In this document: positions 7,953-15,477 of the stretch, one piece after another
Numbering within the stretch: the first letter of the stretch is position 1
Layout of the letters: every line of letters begins with the position of its first letter
Assembly (NCBI GenBank): GCA_936924235.1
Contig: CAKZHN010000298.1
Span: 1 to 23,255, forward strand
DNA from: an uncultured Rhodoplanes sp.
GTDB lineage: Bacteria > Pseudomonadota > Alphaproteobacteria > Rhizobiales > Xanthobacteraceae
Length of the DNA: 23,255 nucleotides
Direction: 5' to 3'
Translations under genes and position numbers: made by a program
Notes under the pieces: generated by a model
What the model was told of the DNA's origin: nothing
Databases searched by the model: none
The model's input: only the letters and a program-made list of their open reading frames with translations

Positions 7953-9815
7953 ATGCCGGTCCGCCAGCTGCCCGAGACCCTGGTCAACCGCATCGCCGCG
8001 GGCGAGGTGGTCGAGCGTCCGGCCAGCGCCGTGAAGGAACTGGTGGAAAACGCACTCGATGCCGGGGCGACGCGAATCGAGATCGCGACCGACGGCGGCG
8101 GGCGCCGGCTCATTCGCGTCACTGACGACGGCACGGGCATGACCCGGGGCGACCTTGAGCTTTCGGTCGAGCGCCACGCCACCTCCAAGCTCGATGGCGA
8201 TGACCTGCTCGACATCGATACGCTGGGCTTCCGCGGCGAGGCGTTGCCATCCATCGGCTCGGTGGCGCGGCTCGGCATCACGTCGCGCCATGCCTCGGAG
8301 CCGAACGCCTGGAGCATCGCGGTCGACGCCGGCGACAAGTCGGACGTGAAGCCCGCGGCGCTGTCGGAGGGCACCCGCGTCGAGGTGCGCGATCTGTTTT
8401 ACGCGACGCCAGCGCGGCTCAAGTTCCTCAAAAGCGACCGCAGCGAAGCCGAGGCTGTGCGCGACGTGGTGCGCCGCCTCGCGATGAGTCGGCAGGACGT
8501 CGCCTTCACGCTCGTGGCCGACGACCGTGCGCCGGTGACCTGGGCCGCGGCGCTGCCCGGCGCGCCGGGACGGCTCGCCCGGCTCGCCGATGTGCTCGGC
8601 GCGGAATTCCGCGCCAACGCGGTCGAGGTCCACGCCGAAAGAAACGGCGTGATCGTCGAAGGCTTTGCCGGTTTGCCGACCCACAGCCGCGCCAACTCGC
8701 TCGGGCAGTATCTGTTCGTCAACGGCCGGCCAGTGCGCGACAAGCTCCTGATCGGTGTCATCCGCGGCGCCTATGCGGATTATCTGTCGCGCGACCGCCA
8801 TCCGGTGGTCGCGCTGTTCGTGACCTTGCCGCCGCGCGAGGTCGACGTGAACGTCCATCCGGCCAAGACCGAGGTGCGCTTCCGCGACTCGACCCTGGTG
8901 CGCGCCCTGCTGATCCACGCCCTGAAAGAAGCGCTCGCTCGCGAGGGCCAGCGCGCCGCGACCACCGGCGGCAGCGCGACCATCGCGTCGTTCCGGCCGG
9001 CGGCGCTGCCCCGTCGTGGGGCCTTCGACTGGCGGCGCTCGCCGGCCCGGCCGTTGCCGCCGCGCGGCGCGGTCGCGGCATGGTCGGTCCCAGCCACGGA
9101 CTGGAGCGAGCCTGCTGCCGATTTGAACACGCCGCAGCCGGGCTTCGCCGAAGCCGCGCAGGCGGTGTTCGATGTGGGTCCGGCGGCCGCCACCGCGCGG
9201 GTCGAGATCGTCGAGGCGCTTCCCGATCTGCTCGACCGGCCGCTCGGCGCGGCGCGCACCCAGGTGCACGACACCTACATCGTGTCGCAGACCCGCGACG
9301 GCCTGGTCATCGTCGATCAGCACGCCGCGCACGAACGGCTGGTTTACGAGCGGATGAAGGCCGCGCTCGACCAGAAGGGCATCGCGCGGCAGATCCTGCT
9401 CATCCCGGAGGTCGTCGATCTCGATCCGGCCGACGCCGAGCGGCTCGTGGCGCGCGCCGACGAATTGCAACGCTTCGGCCTCGTCATCGAGTCGTTCGGG
9501 CCCGGCGCGATCGCGGTGCGCGAGACGCCGTCGATGCTGGGTGAGATCGACGCCGCGGCGCTGACGCGCGACCTCGCCGAGCACATCGCCGAATGGGACG
9601 AGGCTTTGCCGCTGGAGCGCCGGCTGATGCATGTCGCCGCCACCATGGCGTGCCACGGCTCGGTGCGCGCCGGACGGCGGCTCAAGGCCGAGGAGATGAA
9701 CGCGCTGCTGCGCGAGATGGAAGCGACGCCCAACTCCGGCCAGTGCAATCACGGCCGCCCGACTTATGTCGAGTTGAAGCTCACCGACATCGAGCGGCTG
9801 TTCGGACGGCGCTGA
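7953..9815 (+). CDS. mutL: DNA mismatch repair protein MutL, endonuclease type
   Basis: Coordinates mismatch repair downstream of MutS. The start at 7953 gives the family-typical opening MPVRQLPETLVNRIAAGEVVERP and follows AAGGA; upstream in-frame codons do not resemble the family. GHKL ATPase motifs: KELVENALDAGA (Glu29 catalytic base, Asn33 Mg ligand), TDDGTGM (57-63), GFRGEALPSI (92-101), then GTRVEVRDLFYATPARLKFLK. A low-complexity linker (about 325-425) leads to the C-terminal dimerisation/nuclease domain: HDTYIVSQ, DQHAAHERLVYE (from about 455, matching DQHA-x2-E-x4-E), MACHGSVRAG, CNHGRP (about 598) and LFGRR at the end. These are the metal-binding motifs of MutL endonucleases of organisms without MutH, so this protein should nick DNA itself. 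At 620 residues the length is normal. Confidence 0.96.
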   Translation: MPVRQLPETLVNRIAAGEVVERPASAVKELVENALDAGATRIEIATDGGGRRLIRVTDDGTGMTRGDLELSVERHATSKLDGDDLLDIDTLGFRGEALPSIGSVARLGITSRHASEPNAWSIAVDAGDKSDVKPAALSEGTRVEVRDLFYATPARLKFLKSDRSEAEAVRDVVRRLAMSRQDVAFTLVADDRAPVTWAAALPGAPGRLARLADVLGAEFRANAVEVHAERNGVIVEGFAGLPTHSRANSLGQYLFVNGRPVRDKLLIGVIRGAYADYLSRDRHPVVALFVTLPPREVDVNVHPAKTEVRFRDSTLVRALLIHALKEALAREGQRAATTGGSATIASFRPAALPRRGAFDWRRSPARPLPPRGAVAAWSVPATDWSEPAADLNTPQPGFAEAAQAVFDVGPAAATARVEIVEALPDLLDRPLGAARTQVHDTYIVSQTRDGLVIVDQHAAHERLVYERMKAALDQKGIARQILLIPEVVDLDPADAERLVARADELQRFGLVIESFGPGAIAVRETPSMLGEIDAAALTRDLAEHIAEWDEALPLERRLMHVAATMACHGSVRAGRRLKAEEMNALLREMEATPNSGQCNHGRPTYVELKLTDIERLFGRR

Positions 9816-9860
9816 GTTCCGGCAGAAGACTGCGTCAGCGGCAGTGCTTTACCACTAAGG

Positions 9861-9897
9861 CGTGGATGCCCGGCACAAGGCCGGGCATGACGGCGGA
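9861..9897. repeat. Small palindromic repeat between mutL and the first Bug gene
   Basis: ATGCCCGGC (9866-9874), loop ACAAG, GCCGGGCAT (9880-9888): a perfect 9-bp stem, flanked by CGTGG on the left and GACGGCGGA on the right. Read on the minus strand it begins TCCGCCGTCATGCCCGG, the same opening as the repeats near 18926 and 19050. It may serve as a transcription terminator for mutL, but no T-run follows. Confidence 0.8.
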
Positions 9898-9970
9898 GGT
9901 TACCGCGGCATTCGTGCAACTTGACCTTGTGCCCGCTGGCGGCGAGGCTCCCGGCCAGGGAGAAAACGCC

Positions 9971-10966
9971 ATGAACAAGGCTTTCGTCACGCTCGCCGCA
10001 GCGGCGGCGCTCGCGGCATTGTCGAATGCAGCGCCGGCGCAGACCGCCGCCCCCACGACCTATCCGGACCGGCCGATCACGCTCGTCGTGCCCTACGCGG
10101 CCGGCGGGCCGGTCGACACCATCGCGCGCATCCAGGCGTCGCGGATGAGCGAGCTGCTCGGCCAGCAGATCGTGATCGAGAATGTCGGCGGCGCCGGCGG
10201 CATGACCGGCACGGCGCGGGTCGCGAAGTCGCCGCCGGACGGCTACACGGTGCTGCTCTCCGGCAGCGCCGTGCTGGCGCAGAACCCGAACTTCCACAAA
10301 AGGTCGTCCTACGATCCGATCAACGATTTCGAGCATGTCGCGCTGTTCTCGGATTCGGCCCGCGTGCTGATCGCACGCAAGGACTTTCCGCCGAACGACT
10401 TCAACGAGTTCATCGCCTATGCCAAGGAGCACAAGGACAAACTGCAATACGGCTCGCCCGGCGCGGGCTCGGGCGGGCACACCTGCGCGATCCTGCTCGA
10501 CGGCGTGCTGGGCGCGAAGATTACCCACGTGCCGTATCGCGGCGCGGCGCCCGCCATGCAGGACATGCTCGGCGGCCGGCTCGACTACATGCTCGAGCAG
10601 ATCTCGACCGCGACGCCGCAGATCAAGGGCGGCAACGTGAAGGCCTATGCCACGCTCGGGCTCGATCGCGGCCCGGGGCTGGAGAACCTTCCGACCGCGG
10701 CAGAGCTCGGCTACAAGGGCCTCGACTGCGGCGCCTGGGCCTCCCTGTCGGTGCCCAAGGGCACGCCGAAGCCGATCATCGACCGGCTTTCAGCGGTGTC
10801 GAGCCTCACCATCGATACGCCGGCGGTGATCGAGCGCTTCAAGTCGGTCGGCGTCGTGGTCACTGCGAAAAATCGCCGCTCGTCGGAATACTTGACGCAG
10901 TTCGTGAAATCCGAGATCGAACGCTGGGCCGTGCCGATCAAGGCCAGCGGCGTGTCGCTGGACTAG
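9971..10966 (+). CDS. Bug/TctC-family periplasmic solute-binding receptor (first of two)
   Basis: Tripartite tricarboxylate transporter receptor (TctC/Bug family), 331 residues with a signal peptide ending near Pro-Ala-Gln23. The ATG at 9971 follows AGGGAGAA at good spacing. Family hallmarks: YPDRPITLVVPYAAGGPVD, the E-N-V-G-G-A-G-G ligand loop, VAKSPPDGYT, ITHVPYRGAAPAMQDMLGG and PKGTPKPIIDRL. Bug receptors bind carboxylates or other small metabolites through main-chain contacts of two loops, so the ligand cannot be predicted. No TctA/TctB membrane subunits are in the window, making it an orphan receptor. The gene 72 bp downstream is a paralogue in the same orientation. The C-terminal lobe carries a few unusual residues (TAKNRRSSEYL) but looks intact. 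Confidence 0.92.
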   Translation: MNKAFVTLAAAAALAALSNAAPAQTAAPTTYPDRPITLVVPYAAGGPVDTIARIQASRMSELLGQQIVIENVGGAGGMTGTARVAKSPPDGYTVLLSGSAVLAQNPNFHKRSSYDPINDFEHVALFSDSARVLIARKDFPPNDFNEFIAYAKEHKDKLQYGSPGAGSGGHTCAILLDGVLGAKITHVPYRGAAPAMQDMLGGRLDYMLEQISTATPQIKGGNVKAYATLGLDRGPGLENLPTAAELGYKGLDCGAWASLSVPKGTPKPIIDRLSAVSSLTIDTPAVIERFKSVGVVVTAKNRRSSEYLTQFVKSEIERWAVPIKASGVSLD

Positions 10967-11038
10967 CTCAAAAATCGGCACTGCGAATGGGCGCCGGGGC
11001 GAGGCTTAAGTAGCTCCGGCCGAGCGATGGAGACTGCA

Positions 11039-12022
11039 ATGAAGACGACAAGAGCGGCGCTGGCCGCCATGGCGGCGTTTGCCGCACTCAGCGCGACCGC
11101 GCAGGCGCAGGACAACTGGCCGAACCGGCCGATCACGTTGATCGTGCCGTTCTCGGCGGGCGGCGGCGTCGATGCGAGCGCGCGGCTGCAGGCGCTGGCG
11201 ATGGGCGAGATCCTTGGCCAGACCATCGTGGTGGAGAATGTCGGCGCCGCGGCCGGCACTGTCGGCAGCAGCCGCGTCGCCAAGGCCGCGCCCGACGGCT
11301 ACACCATGCTGATCGGCAACAGCGGCACCCAGGTCTACAGCCAGTGGCTCTACAAGAAGCGGCCCTATGACTCGGTCGCGGACTTCGAGCCGATTGGCCT
11401 CGTGACGGAATCGCCGCGCGTGCTGGTGGCGCGCAACGGCCTGCCGGCGAAGAACCTCCAGGAGTTCGTCGCCTACACCAAGGCCAACCAGGACAAGATG
11501 CAGTATTCGTCGGCGGGCGTCGGCTCGGGCACCCACCTGCCCTGCGCGCTGTTCAACTTCACGCTCGGGCTGAACGTCACCCACGTGCCCTATCGCGGCG
11601 AAGGCCCGGCCCTGCAGGACGTGATCGCCGATCGTATCGACTACATGTGCACCACGGCGCAGAGCGGCATCGCGCAGTCCAAGCAGGGCGCCGTCAAGGG
11701 CATCGCCGTGATGTCGCCGCGGCGCGCCGCTGCTTACCCGGAACTCCCCACCACCGGCGAGCAGGGCGTGGCGGGCGTCGAGGCCACGGTGTGGAACGGC
11801 TTCTTCTTTCCGAAGGGCACGCCGAAGCCGATCATCGACAAGACCCGCAAGGCGATCGAGGCGATCCTGAGCAAGCCCGAGACGCGGGCCAAGATGGAAC
11901 AGATGGGGCTGGAGATCCTGCCGCCGGAGCAGCGCACGCCGGAATATCTGGCGCAGTTCCTCAAGGAGGACGTCGAGCGCTGGGGCAAGGTGATCAAGGC
12001 GGCCGGGATCAGCGTGGACTAG
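11039..12022 (+). CDS. Bug/TctC-family periplasmic solute-binding receptor (second of two)
   Basis: Second orphan Bug receptor, 327 residues, signal peptide ending near AQAQ. The ATG at 11039 is preferred over the ATG at 11027 because GGAGA lies just upstream of it, at 11029-11033, and it gives a compact signal peptide. Visible family blocks: WPNRPITLIVPFSAGGGVD, VENVGAAAGTVG, VAKAAPDGYTML, VTHVPYRGEGPALQDVIADRIDYM and FPKGTPKPIIDKTRKAI, ending in WGKVIKAAGISVD. It aligns with the preceding gene over its whole length, so the pair came from a duplication or is an old tandem family. Differences in the ligand loops (GGAGG against GAAAG; CAILLDG against PCALFNF) suggest distinct ligands. Transport partners are not in the window. 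Confidence 0.92.
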   Translation: MKTTRAALAAMAAFAALSATAQAQDNWPNRPITLIVPFSAGGGVDASARLQALAMGEILGQTIVVENVGAAAGTVGSSRVAKAAPDGYTMLIGNSGTQVYSQWLYKKRPYDSVADFEPIGLVTESPRVLVARNGLPAKNLQEFVAYTKANQDKMQYSSAGVGSGTHLPCALFNFTLGLNVTHVPYRGEGPALQDVIADRIDYMCTTAQSGIAQSKQGAVKGIAVMSPRRAAAYPELPTTGEQGVAGVEATVWNGFFFPKGTPKPIIDKTRKAIEAILSKPETRAKMEQMGLEILPPEQRTPEYLAQFLKEDVERWGKVIKAAGISVD

Positions 12023-12027
12023 CGGCT

Positions 12028-12153
12028 CTCGTGTCCCGCACGCGGTGCAGCGCGAAGCGGTGCACCGCAGATGCGGGACCGTTACGGACACCACTTTTGG
12101 AACGGTCCCGGGTCTGCAGCGCATCACTTCGTGCTGCGCTGCGCCCGGGACAC
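12028..12153. repeat. Repeat element B: large imperfect palindrome between convergent genes
   Basis: Occupies the gap between the second Bug gene and rsmD. Its reverse complement matches element A (5639-5808) along both arms, including an exact 26-bp match (12099-12124 against 5711-5736). The central stem is GGGACCGTT (12075-12083) with AACGGTCCC (12101-12109); the interior loop GGACACCACTTTTGG has the same orientation as the loop of element A even though the flanks are inverted. Its right end stops six bases short of the rsmD stop codon, so it probably also separates convergent transcripts. Confidence 0.85.
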
Positions 12154-12158
12154 CTGCC

Positions 12159-12710
12159 CTACTTCATCTTCAGGAATGCAACCTGCGTATCGCCGTAGTC
12201 GCGGCGCTCCAGCTCCTCGAAACCAGCCGGCGCGGTGAAGCCCGCGTCGGCTGATTCTTCGACGAGCACCAGGGCATCGGGCGTGAGCCAGTTGCCGTCG
12301 CGGGCCGACGTGAGCGCGCGCTCGGCGAGGCCTTTGCCGTAGGGCGGATCGAGAAACGCCAGCCCGAACGGCGCAAGCTCTGCCGGGCCGAGCTTCGTCG
12401 CATCGCGGCGATAGATCTTCGACGAACCGCCGGCGCCGAGCGCATCGGAATTGCCGCGCAAGAGCGCCCTCGCCTCCGCGCCGTCGTCGACGAACAGCAC
12501 GAAACCCGCGCCGCGCGACAGCGCCTCGAAGCCCATCGCACCGGTGCCGGCGAACAGGTCGAGCACGCGGGCGCCACTGACAGGATCGCCATAGGCATGC
12601 TGCAGGACGTTGAACAGCGCCTCGCGCAGGCGGTCCGACGTGGGCCGGATCGCTTGCGATTTCGGCGTCAGCAGCGTGCGCCCGCCGAGCCTGCCGCTGA
12701 CAATGCGCAT
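12159..12710 (-). CDS. rsmD: 16S rRNA (guanine(966)-N2)-methyltransferase RsmD
   Basis: Methylates N2 of G966 in 16S rRNA using S-adenosylmethionine, acting on a 30S assembly intermediate. The 183-residue protein opens with MRIVSGRLGGRTL and RPTSDRLREALFNVL, typical of the family. The SAM site is DLFAGTGAMGFEALSRGA (51-68, motif I), and the catalytic motif is LDPPYGKG (120-127, N/D-P-P-Y/F, binding the target amino group). The start codon overlaps the rluB stop by one base (TGATG), so translation is probably coupled to rluB and both act on rRNA. Confidence 0.95.
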   Translation of the reverse strand: MRIVSGRLGGRTLLTPKSQAIRPTSDRLREALFNVLQHAYGDPVSGARVLDLFAGTGAMGFEALSRGAGFVLFVDDGAEARALLRGNSDALGAGGSSKIYRRDATKLGPAELAPFGLAFLDPPYGKGLAERALTSARDGNWLTPDALVLVEESADAGFTAPAGFEELERRDYGDTQVAFLKMK

Positions 12711-13915
12711 CAGCGCCGGCGTCCGCGGTCGGGCGAGCGGTGGCGCGAGCCGCGATGCGGGTCGCGGGCCGGCTTGCCGTGTCCGCGATGCGGGCCGTCC
12801 TTGCCGCCCGGCCGTTTTCTATCCCCGTCGCCGTGCGGCGGCTTGCCGCGATGACGGTTGTCGGATGGCCGCGATCTCTCCGCGTCATGGCCGCGGTCTT
12901 TGTCGCGCGGAAGCCGGAGCGTGCCTTTGGAGGATTCGCGTGCCGGTCGATCCGGGCGATCATCCTTCGAGGTCCGGCGCTCCGCGCCTCGCCCCTCAGG
13001 ATGACGGCGAGAGGCCTTGGCTTGCGGCTCCTCTTCTTCGACCTCGCGTTCGACGATCGGCCCGGAGAAATCCGCGCCGGCGATCGCGGCGAGCCGCTCG
13101 CCGAGCTGCTCGCGCAGCGCCCGCGTCTTGATCTCCTCGACCGCGCCGGCCGGCAGCTCGCCGAGCTGGAACGGCCCATAGGACAGCCGGATCAGCCGGT
13201 TGACCTTGAGCCCGAGCGCGCCGAGCACGTTCCTGATCTCGCGGTTCTTGCCCTCGCGCATCGCAAAGGTGATCCAGGAGTTGTCGCCCTGCTGGCGGTC
13301 GAGCGTGGCCTCGATCGCGCCGTAGCGCACGCCATCGACCTCGATGCCCTTGCGCAGCGCGTCGAGCCGCGGCTGCAGCACCTCGCCATAGGCGCGCACG
13401 CGGTAGCGCCGCAGCCACCCGGTCGCCGGCAACTCCAGCGCGCGGGCCAGCCCGCCGTCGTTGGTCAGCAGCAGCAATCCCTCGGTGTTCATGTCGAGCC
13501 GGCCAATCGTCACCACGCGCGGCAGAGTCTTGGACAGCGCGCCAAAGATGGTCGGACGGCCTTCCGGATCGGCATTGGTGGTGACGAGGCCGCGCGGCTT
13601 GTTGAACAGCCACAGCCGGGTGCGCTCGCGGGTCGGCAACGGCTTGCCGTCGACCGCGATGCGGTCGCCAGCGCCCACGTTCAGCGCCGGCGAGCGGATC
13701 ACCTGGCCGTTCACGGCCACGCGGCCCGCCTCGATCCAGGCCTCGGCCTCGCGGCGCGAGGCGAGGCCTGCCCGGGCGATCACCTTGGCGATCCGGTCGG
13801 CCTCCTTGGGCGCGGGCAGCGGCGCCTCAGCCTCCGGCTTCGGCAGCGAGGTGCGCAGCCGCTTGCCACGGAATTTCCGGCCGCGGTGCGGCTTATGGTC
13901 GGTTTCGTCGTTCAT
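12710..13915 (-). CDS. rluB: 23S rRNA pseudouridine synthase RluB/RsuA family, with long charged C-terminal tail
   Basis: Converts a specific uridine in 23S rRNA helix 80/89 to pseudouridine (U2605 in E. coli, by homology). The ATG at 13915 is preferred because AGGA precedes it and the longer upstream frame reads through a repeat and the tadA region. Domains: basic leader (1-38), S4 RNA-binding domain (about 39-90; RIAKVIARAGLASRREAEAWI), and RsuA/RluB catalytic core (about 100-270) with GRLDMNTEGLLLLTNDG (catalytic Asp141), MREGKNREIRNVL and RLSYGPF. From about residue 286 a tail of roughly 115 residues is rich in Arg, Gly, Asp, Glu, His and Lys and probably disordered. Residues 304-319 are encoded by a palindromic repeat (12960-13004). 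The paralogue RsuA cannot be fully excluded. Confidence 0.9.
   Translation of the reverse strand: MNDETDHKPHRGRKFRGKRLRTSLPKPEAEAPLPAPKEADRIAKVIARAGLASRREAEAWIEAGRVAVNGQVIRSPALNVGAGDRIAVDGKPLPTRERTRLWLFNKPRGLVTTNADPEGRPTIFGALSKTLPRVVTIGRLDMNTEGLLLLTNDGGLARALELPATGWLRRYRVRAYGEVLQPRLDALRKGIEVDGVRYGAIEATLDRQQGDNSWITFAMREGKNREIRNVLGALGLKVNRLIRLSYGPFQLGELPAGAVEEIKTRALREQLGERLAAIAGADFSGPIVEREVEEEEPQAKASRRHPEGRGAERRTSKDDRPDRPARESSKGTLRLPRDKDRGHDAERSRPSDNRHRGKPPHGDGDRKRPGGKDGPHRGHGKPARDPHRGSRHRSPDRGRRR
12960..13004. repeat. 45-bp palindromic repeat embedded in frame in rluB
   Basis: Outer stem TCATCCT (12960-12966) with AGGATGA (12998-13004); inner stem GGCGC with GCGCC around a TCC loop; CGAGG and CCTC pair partly between them. 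The length is 15 codons, so the rluB frame is kept. From general knowledge, palindromes of the type ATCCTGAGG...CTCGAAGGAT are frequent intergenic repeats in Bradyrhizobium relatives, so insertion into a tolerant disordered tail is the likely origin. Confidence 0.75.
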
Positions 13916-13925
13916 GGGTCCTGTC

Positions 13926-13948
13926 ATGCCCGGCTTTATGCCGGGCAT
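13926..13948. repeat. Small palindromic repeat in the rluB-tadA divergent region
   Basis: ATGCCCGGC (13926-13934), loop TTTAT, GCCGGGCAT (13940-13948), preceded by GTC and followed by CCACG. It is the same family as the 9861 copy. It lies within the 67-bp gap between the divergent starts of rluB and tadA, so any promoter for either gene must overlap it or sit inside the neighbouring gene. Confidence 0.8.
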
Positions 13949-13982
13949 CCACGCCTTTATACACGCGGAGACAACGGCGTGG

Positions 13983-14432
13983 ATGGCAATGCCCTCTTTC
14001 ATGGACATGGCGCTGGACGAGGCGCGGCAGGCGGCAGCCCGCGGCGAGGTGCCGGTCGGCTGCGTGATCGTGCGGGATGGCGCCGTGGTGGCCACAGCCG
14101 GCAACCGGACCCTGGCCGACCATGATCCGACCGCCCATGCCGAGATGCTGGCCATTCGTGCCGCGGCCGCAAAGCTCGGCTCGGAGCGGCTCACGGCTTG
14201 CGATCTCTACGTGACGCTCGAGCCCTGCGCGATGTGCGCGGCGGCGATCTCGTTTGCCCGTATCCGGCGGGTCTATTACGGCGCGCCGGACCCCAAGGGC
14301 GGCGCGGTCGACCATGGCCCGCGGTTCTACCAGCAGCCGACCTGCCATCACCGGCCGGAGGTCTATGGCGGGATCAGCGAGAACGAAGCCGCGACTTTGT
14401 TGCGGACGTTCTTCGCAGACCGGCGCGATTAG
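13983..14432 (+). CDS. tadA: tRNA-specific adenosine deaminase TadA
   Basis: Deaminates the wobble adenosine A34 of tRNA-Arg(ACG) to inosine; usually essential in bacteria. Visible zinc-deaminase motifs: TAHAEM with His52 (zinc ligand) and Glu54 (proton shuttle), and LEPCAMCAAAI with Cys82 and Cys85 (zinc ligands). GEVPVGCVIVRDG near residue 21 and ARIRRVYYGAPDPKGGA support TadA rather than a nucleoside deaminase. The start at 13983 follows CGGAG at 13966-13970, a long spacing; in-frame ATGs at 13989 and 14001 are alternatives. Divergent from rluB, and its last bases overlap the end of the opposite-strand gene at 14429. Confidence 0.94.
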   Translation: MAMPSFMDMALDEARQAAARGEVPVGCVIVRDGAVVATAGNRTLADHDPTAHAEMLAIRAAAAKLGSERLTACDLYVTLEPCAMCAAAISFARIRRVYYGAPDPKGGAVDHGPRFYQQPTCHHRPEVYGGISENEAATLLRTFFADRRD

Positions 14433-15394
14433 CCTTCCCGCGGCCGCTGGCTGTCCTCGTCGGAGCGGTTGTGCGCGCCGTAGTGTGTGAAGGTCAGCGC
14501 GACCTTGTCCGGCGTGGCGCCCGAGACGTCGAGCCGGTAGCAGAATTCGAGGAAGTGCGGCTCGGAGCCCTCGAACATGTCCTCGTAGGTGGCGCGACCC
14601 CAGAAATACAGGCTCACGCGCTCCTCGATGGCGGCCTGGATGTCGCGCATCGGGATCAGCGCCGCGCCAACGTCGGCGCGGCCGTTCGGCCCGAGGAACA
14701 GCCGCTCCGGCGCGCGCTGATAGGTGAATACGAAGTCCGCCGGAAGCTCGCCATGCGAGGTCTTCCAGTTGGTGCTGATGCGCAAGTTGCGCGTCGGCGT
14801 CGCGCCGCTGTTGGCCCAGGTCGGCGTGACCTTGACGTTGGTGCCGGCCGGGCTCCAGGCCATCGCGCCGATGTAGAGGAAGGCGCGCTGCGCCGTCGTC
14901 ATGTTGCGCTGGGCGGCGTTCGCCACCTTGCGCACGCTGCGCAGCGCCAGCAGCAGGTAGAGCGTCTGCACCAGGAAGGCGACCGACAGCAGCACGCCGA
15001 CCGCCACCAGCAGGCCGGAATACATCAGCAGCCGGTTGTTGAAGAGGTCCCGCTCCTCGCGCTCCTGGTCGCGCTCCTGCTGCTCGCGGGCGAGCTGCTC
15101 GGCGCTCTTGGCCGGCTCGACGACGCGGACCGGGACCGGCTGCGCCGGCTGTGCGGACGGCGCGGGTTGCACGACCGCCGGCGGCGCGGGCCGCAGCGGC
15201 TCGGGCTGGGGCGCGGCCTGCGGTGTTGGCGCAGGCGCGGGCTGCGGCGGCGGTGCCGGCTGGGGCGCCGGCGGCGGCGGCTCGGGTTGCTGTTGCCGCT
15301 GCTGCTGGCGACGGGCTTGCGCGTCGGCCGGGCCGATCGAGGCAAGCGAACACACCACGGCGAGCGCAAGGCACGCGCAAAAAGCTCTCAACAT
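14429..15394 (-). CDS. Hypothetical exported/membrane protein with Pro/Gln-rich linker
   Basis: Not recognised as a named family. The ATG at 15394 yields a signal-like segment (MLRAFCACLALAVVC, Ala at the likely cleavage site near residue 26). Then come a Gln/Arg run (29-36), a Pro/Ala/Gln-rich stretch (37-88), a charged, probably helical segment (about 97-117: REQQERDQEREERD), a transmembrane helix (about 123-150), a short amphipathic segment and a soluble C-terminal domain (about 170-321) with a probable beta-sandwich feel (AMAWSPAGTNVKVTPTWANSGATPTRNLRIS). The last domain resembles the beta-rich domains of other uncharacterised membrane proteins with a conserved N-S-G-x-T-P-T-x-N, but I infer no function. 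It is convergent with tadA, overlapping it by four bases. Confidence 0.75.
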   Translation of the reverse strand: MLRAFCACLALAVVCSLASIGPADAQARRQQQRQQQPEPPPPAPQPAPPPQPAPAPTPQAAPQPEPLRPAPPAVVQPAPSAQPAQPVPVRVVEPAKSAEQLAREQQERDQEREERDLFNNRLLMYSGLLVAVGVLLSVAFLVQTLYLLLALRSVRKVANAAQRNMTTAQRAFLYIGAMAWSPAGTNVKVTPTWANSGATPTRNLRISTNWKTSHGELPADFVFTYQRAPERLFLGPNGRADVGAALIPMRDIQAAIEERVSLYFWGRATYEDMFEGSEPHFLEFCYRLDVSGATPDKVALTFTHYGAHNRSDEDSQRPREG

Positions 15395-15477
15395 GCTAGA
15401 ACGCCAATCCTGGGAAGCCCAACCCACCGCACGCAATCCTTTGTGTGAACCGTGCCGGCAAACCAAAGTCAAGGACC

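Noticed and set aside
7887..9752. 621-codon minus-strand frame opposite mutL
   Set aside because: Antisense shadow of a gene with all MutL motifs; composition is typical of the complement of GC-rich coding sequence.
12023..12158. Possible gene remnant between the second Bug gene and rsmD
   Set aside because: The whole stretch is explained by repeat element B.
12740..14125. 461-codon plus-strand frame opposite rluB
   Set aside because: Antisense shadow of a gene with S4 and pseudouridine synthase motifs.
14198..15448. 416-codon plus-strand frame overlapping tadA's end and the Pro-rich gene
   Set aside because: Out of frame with tadA and antisense to the signal-peptide-bearing gene; repetitive Arg/Leu/Gly composition.
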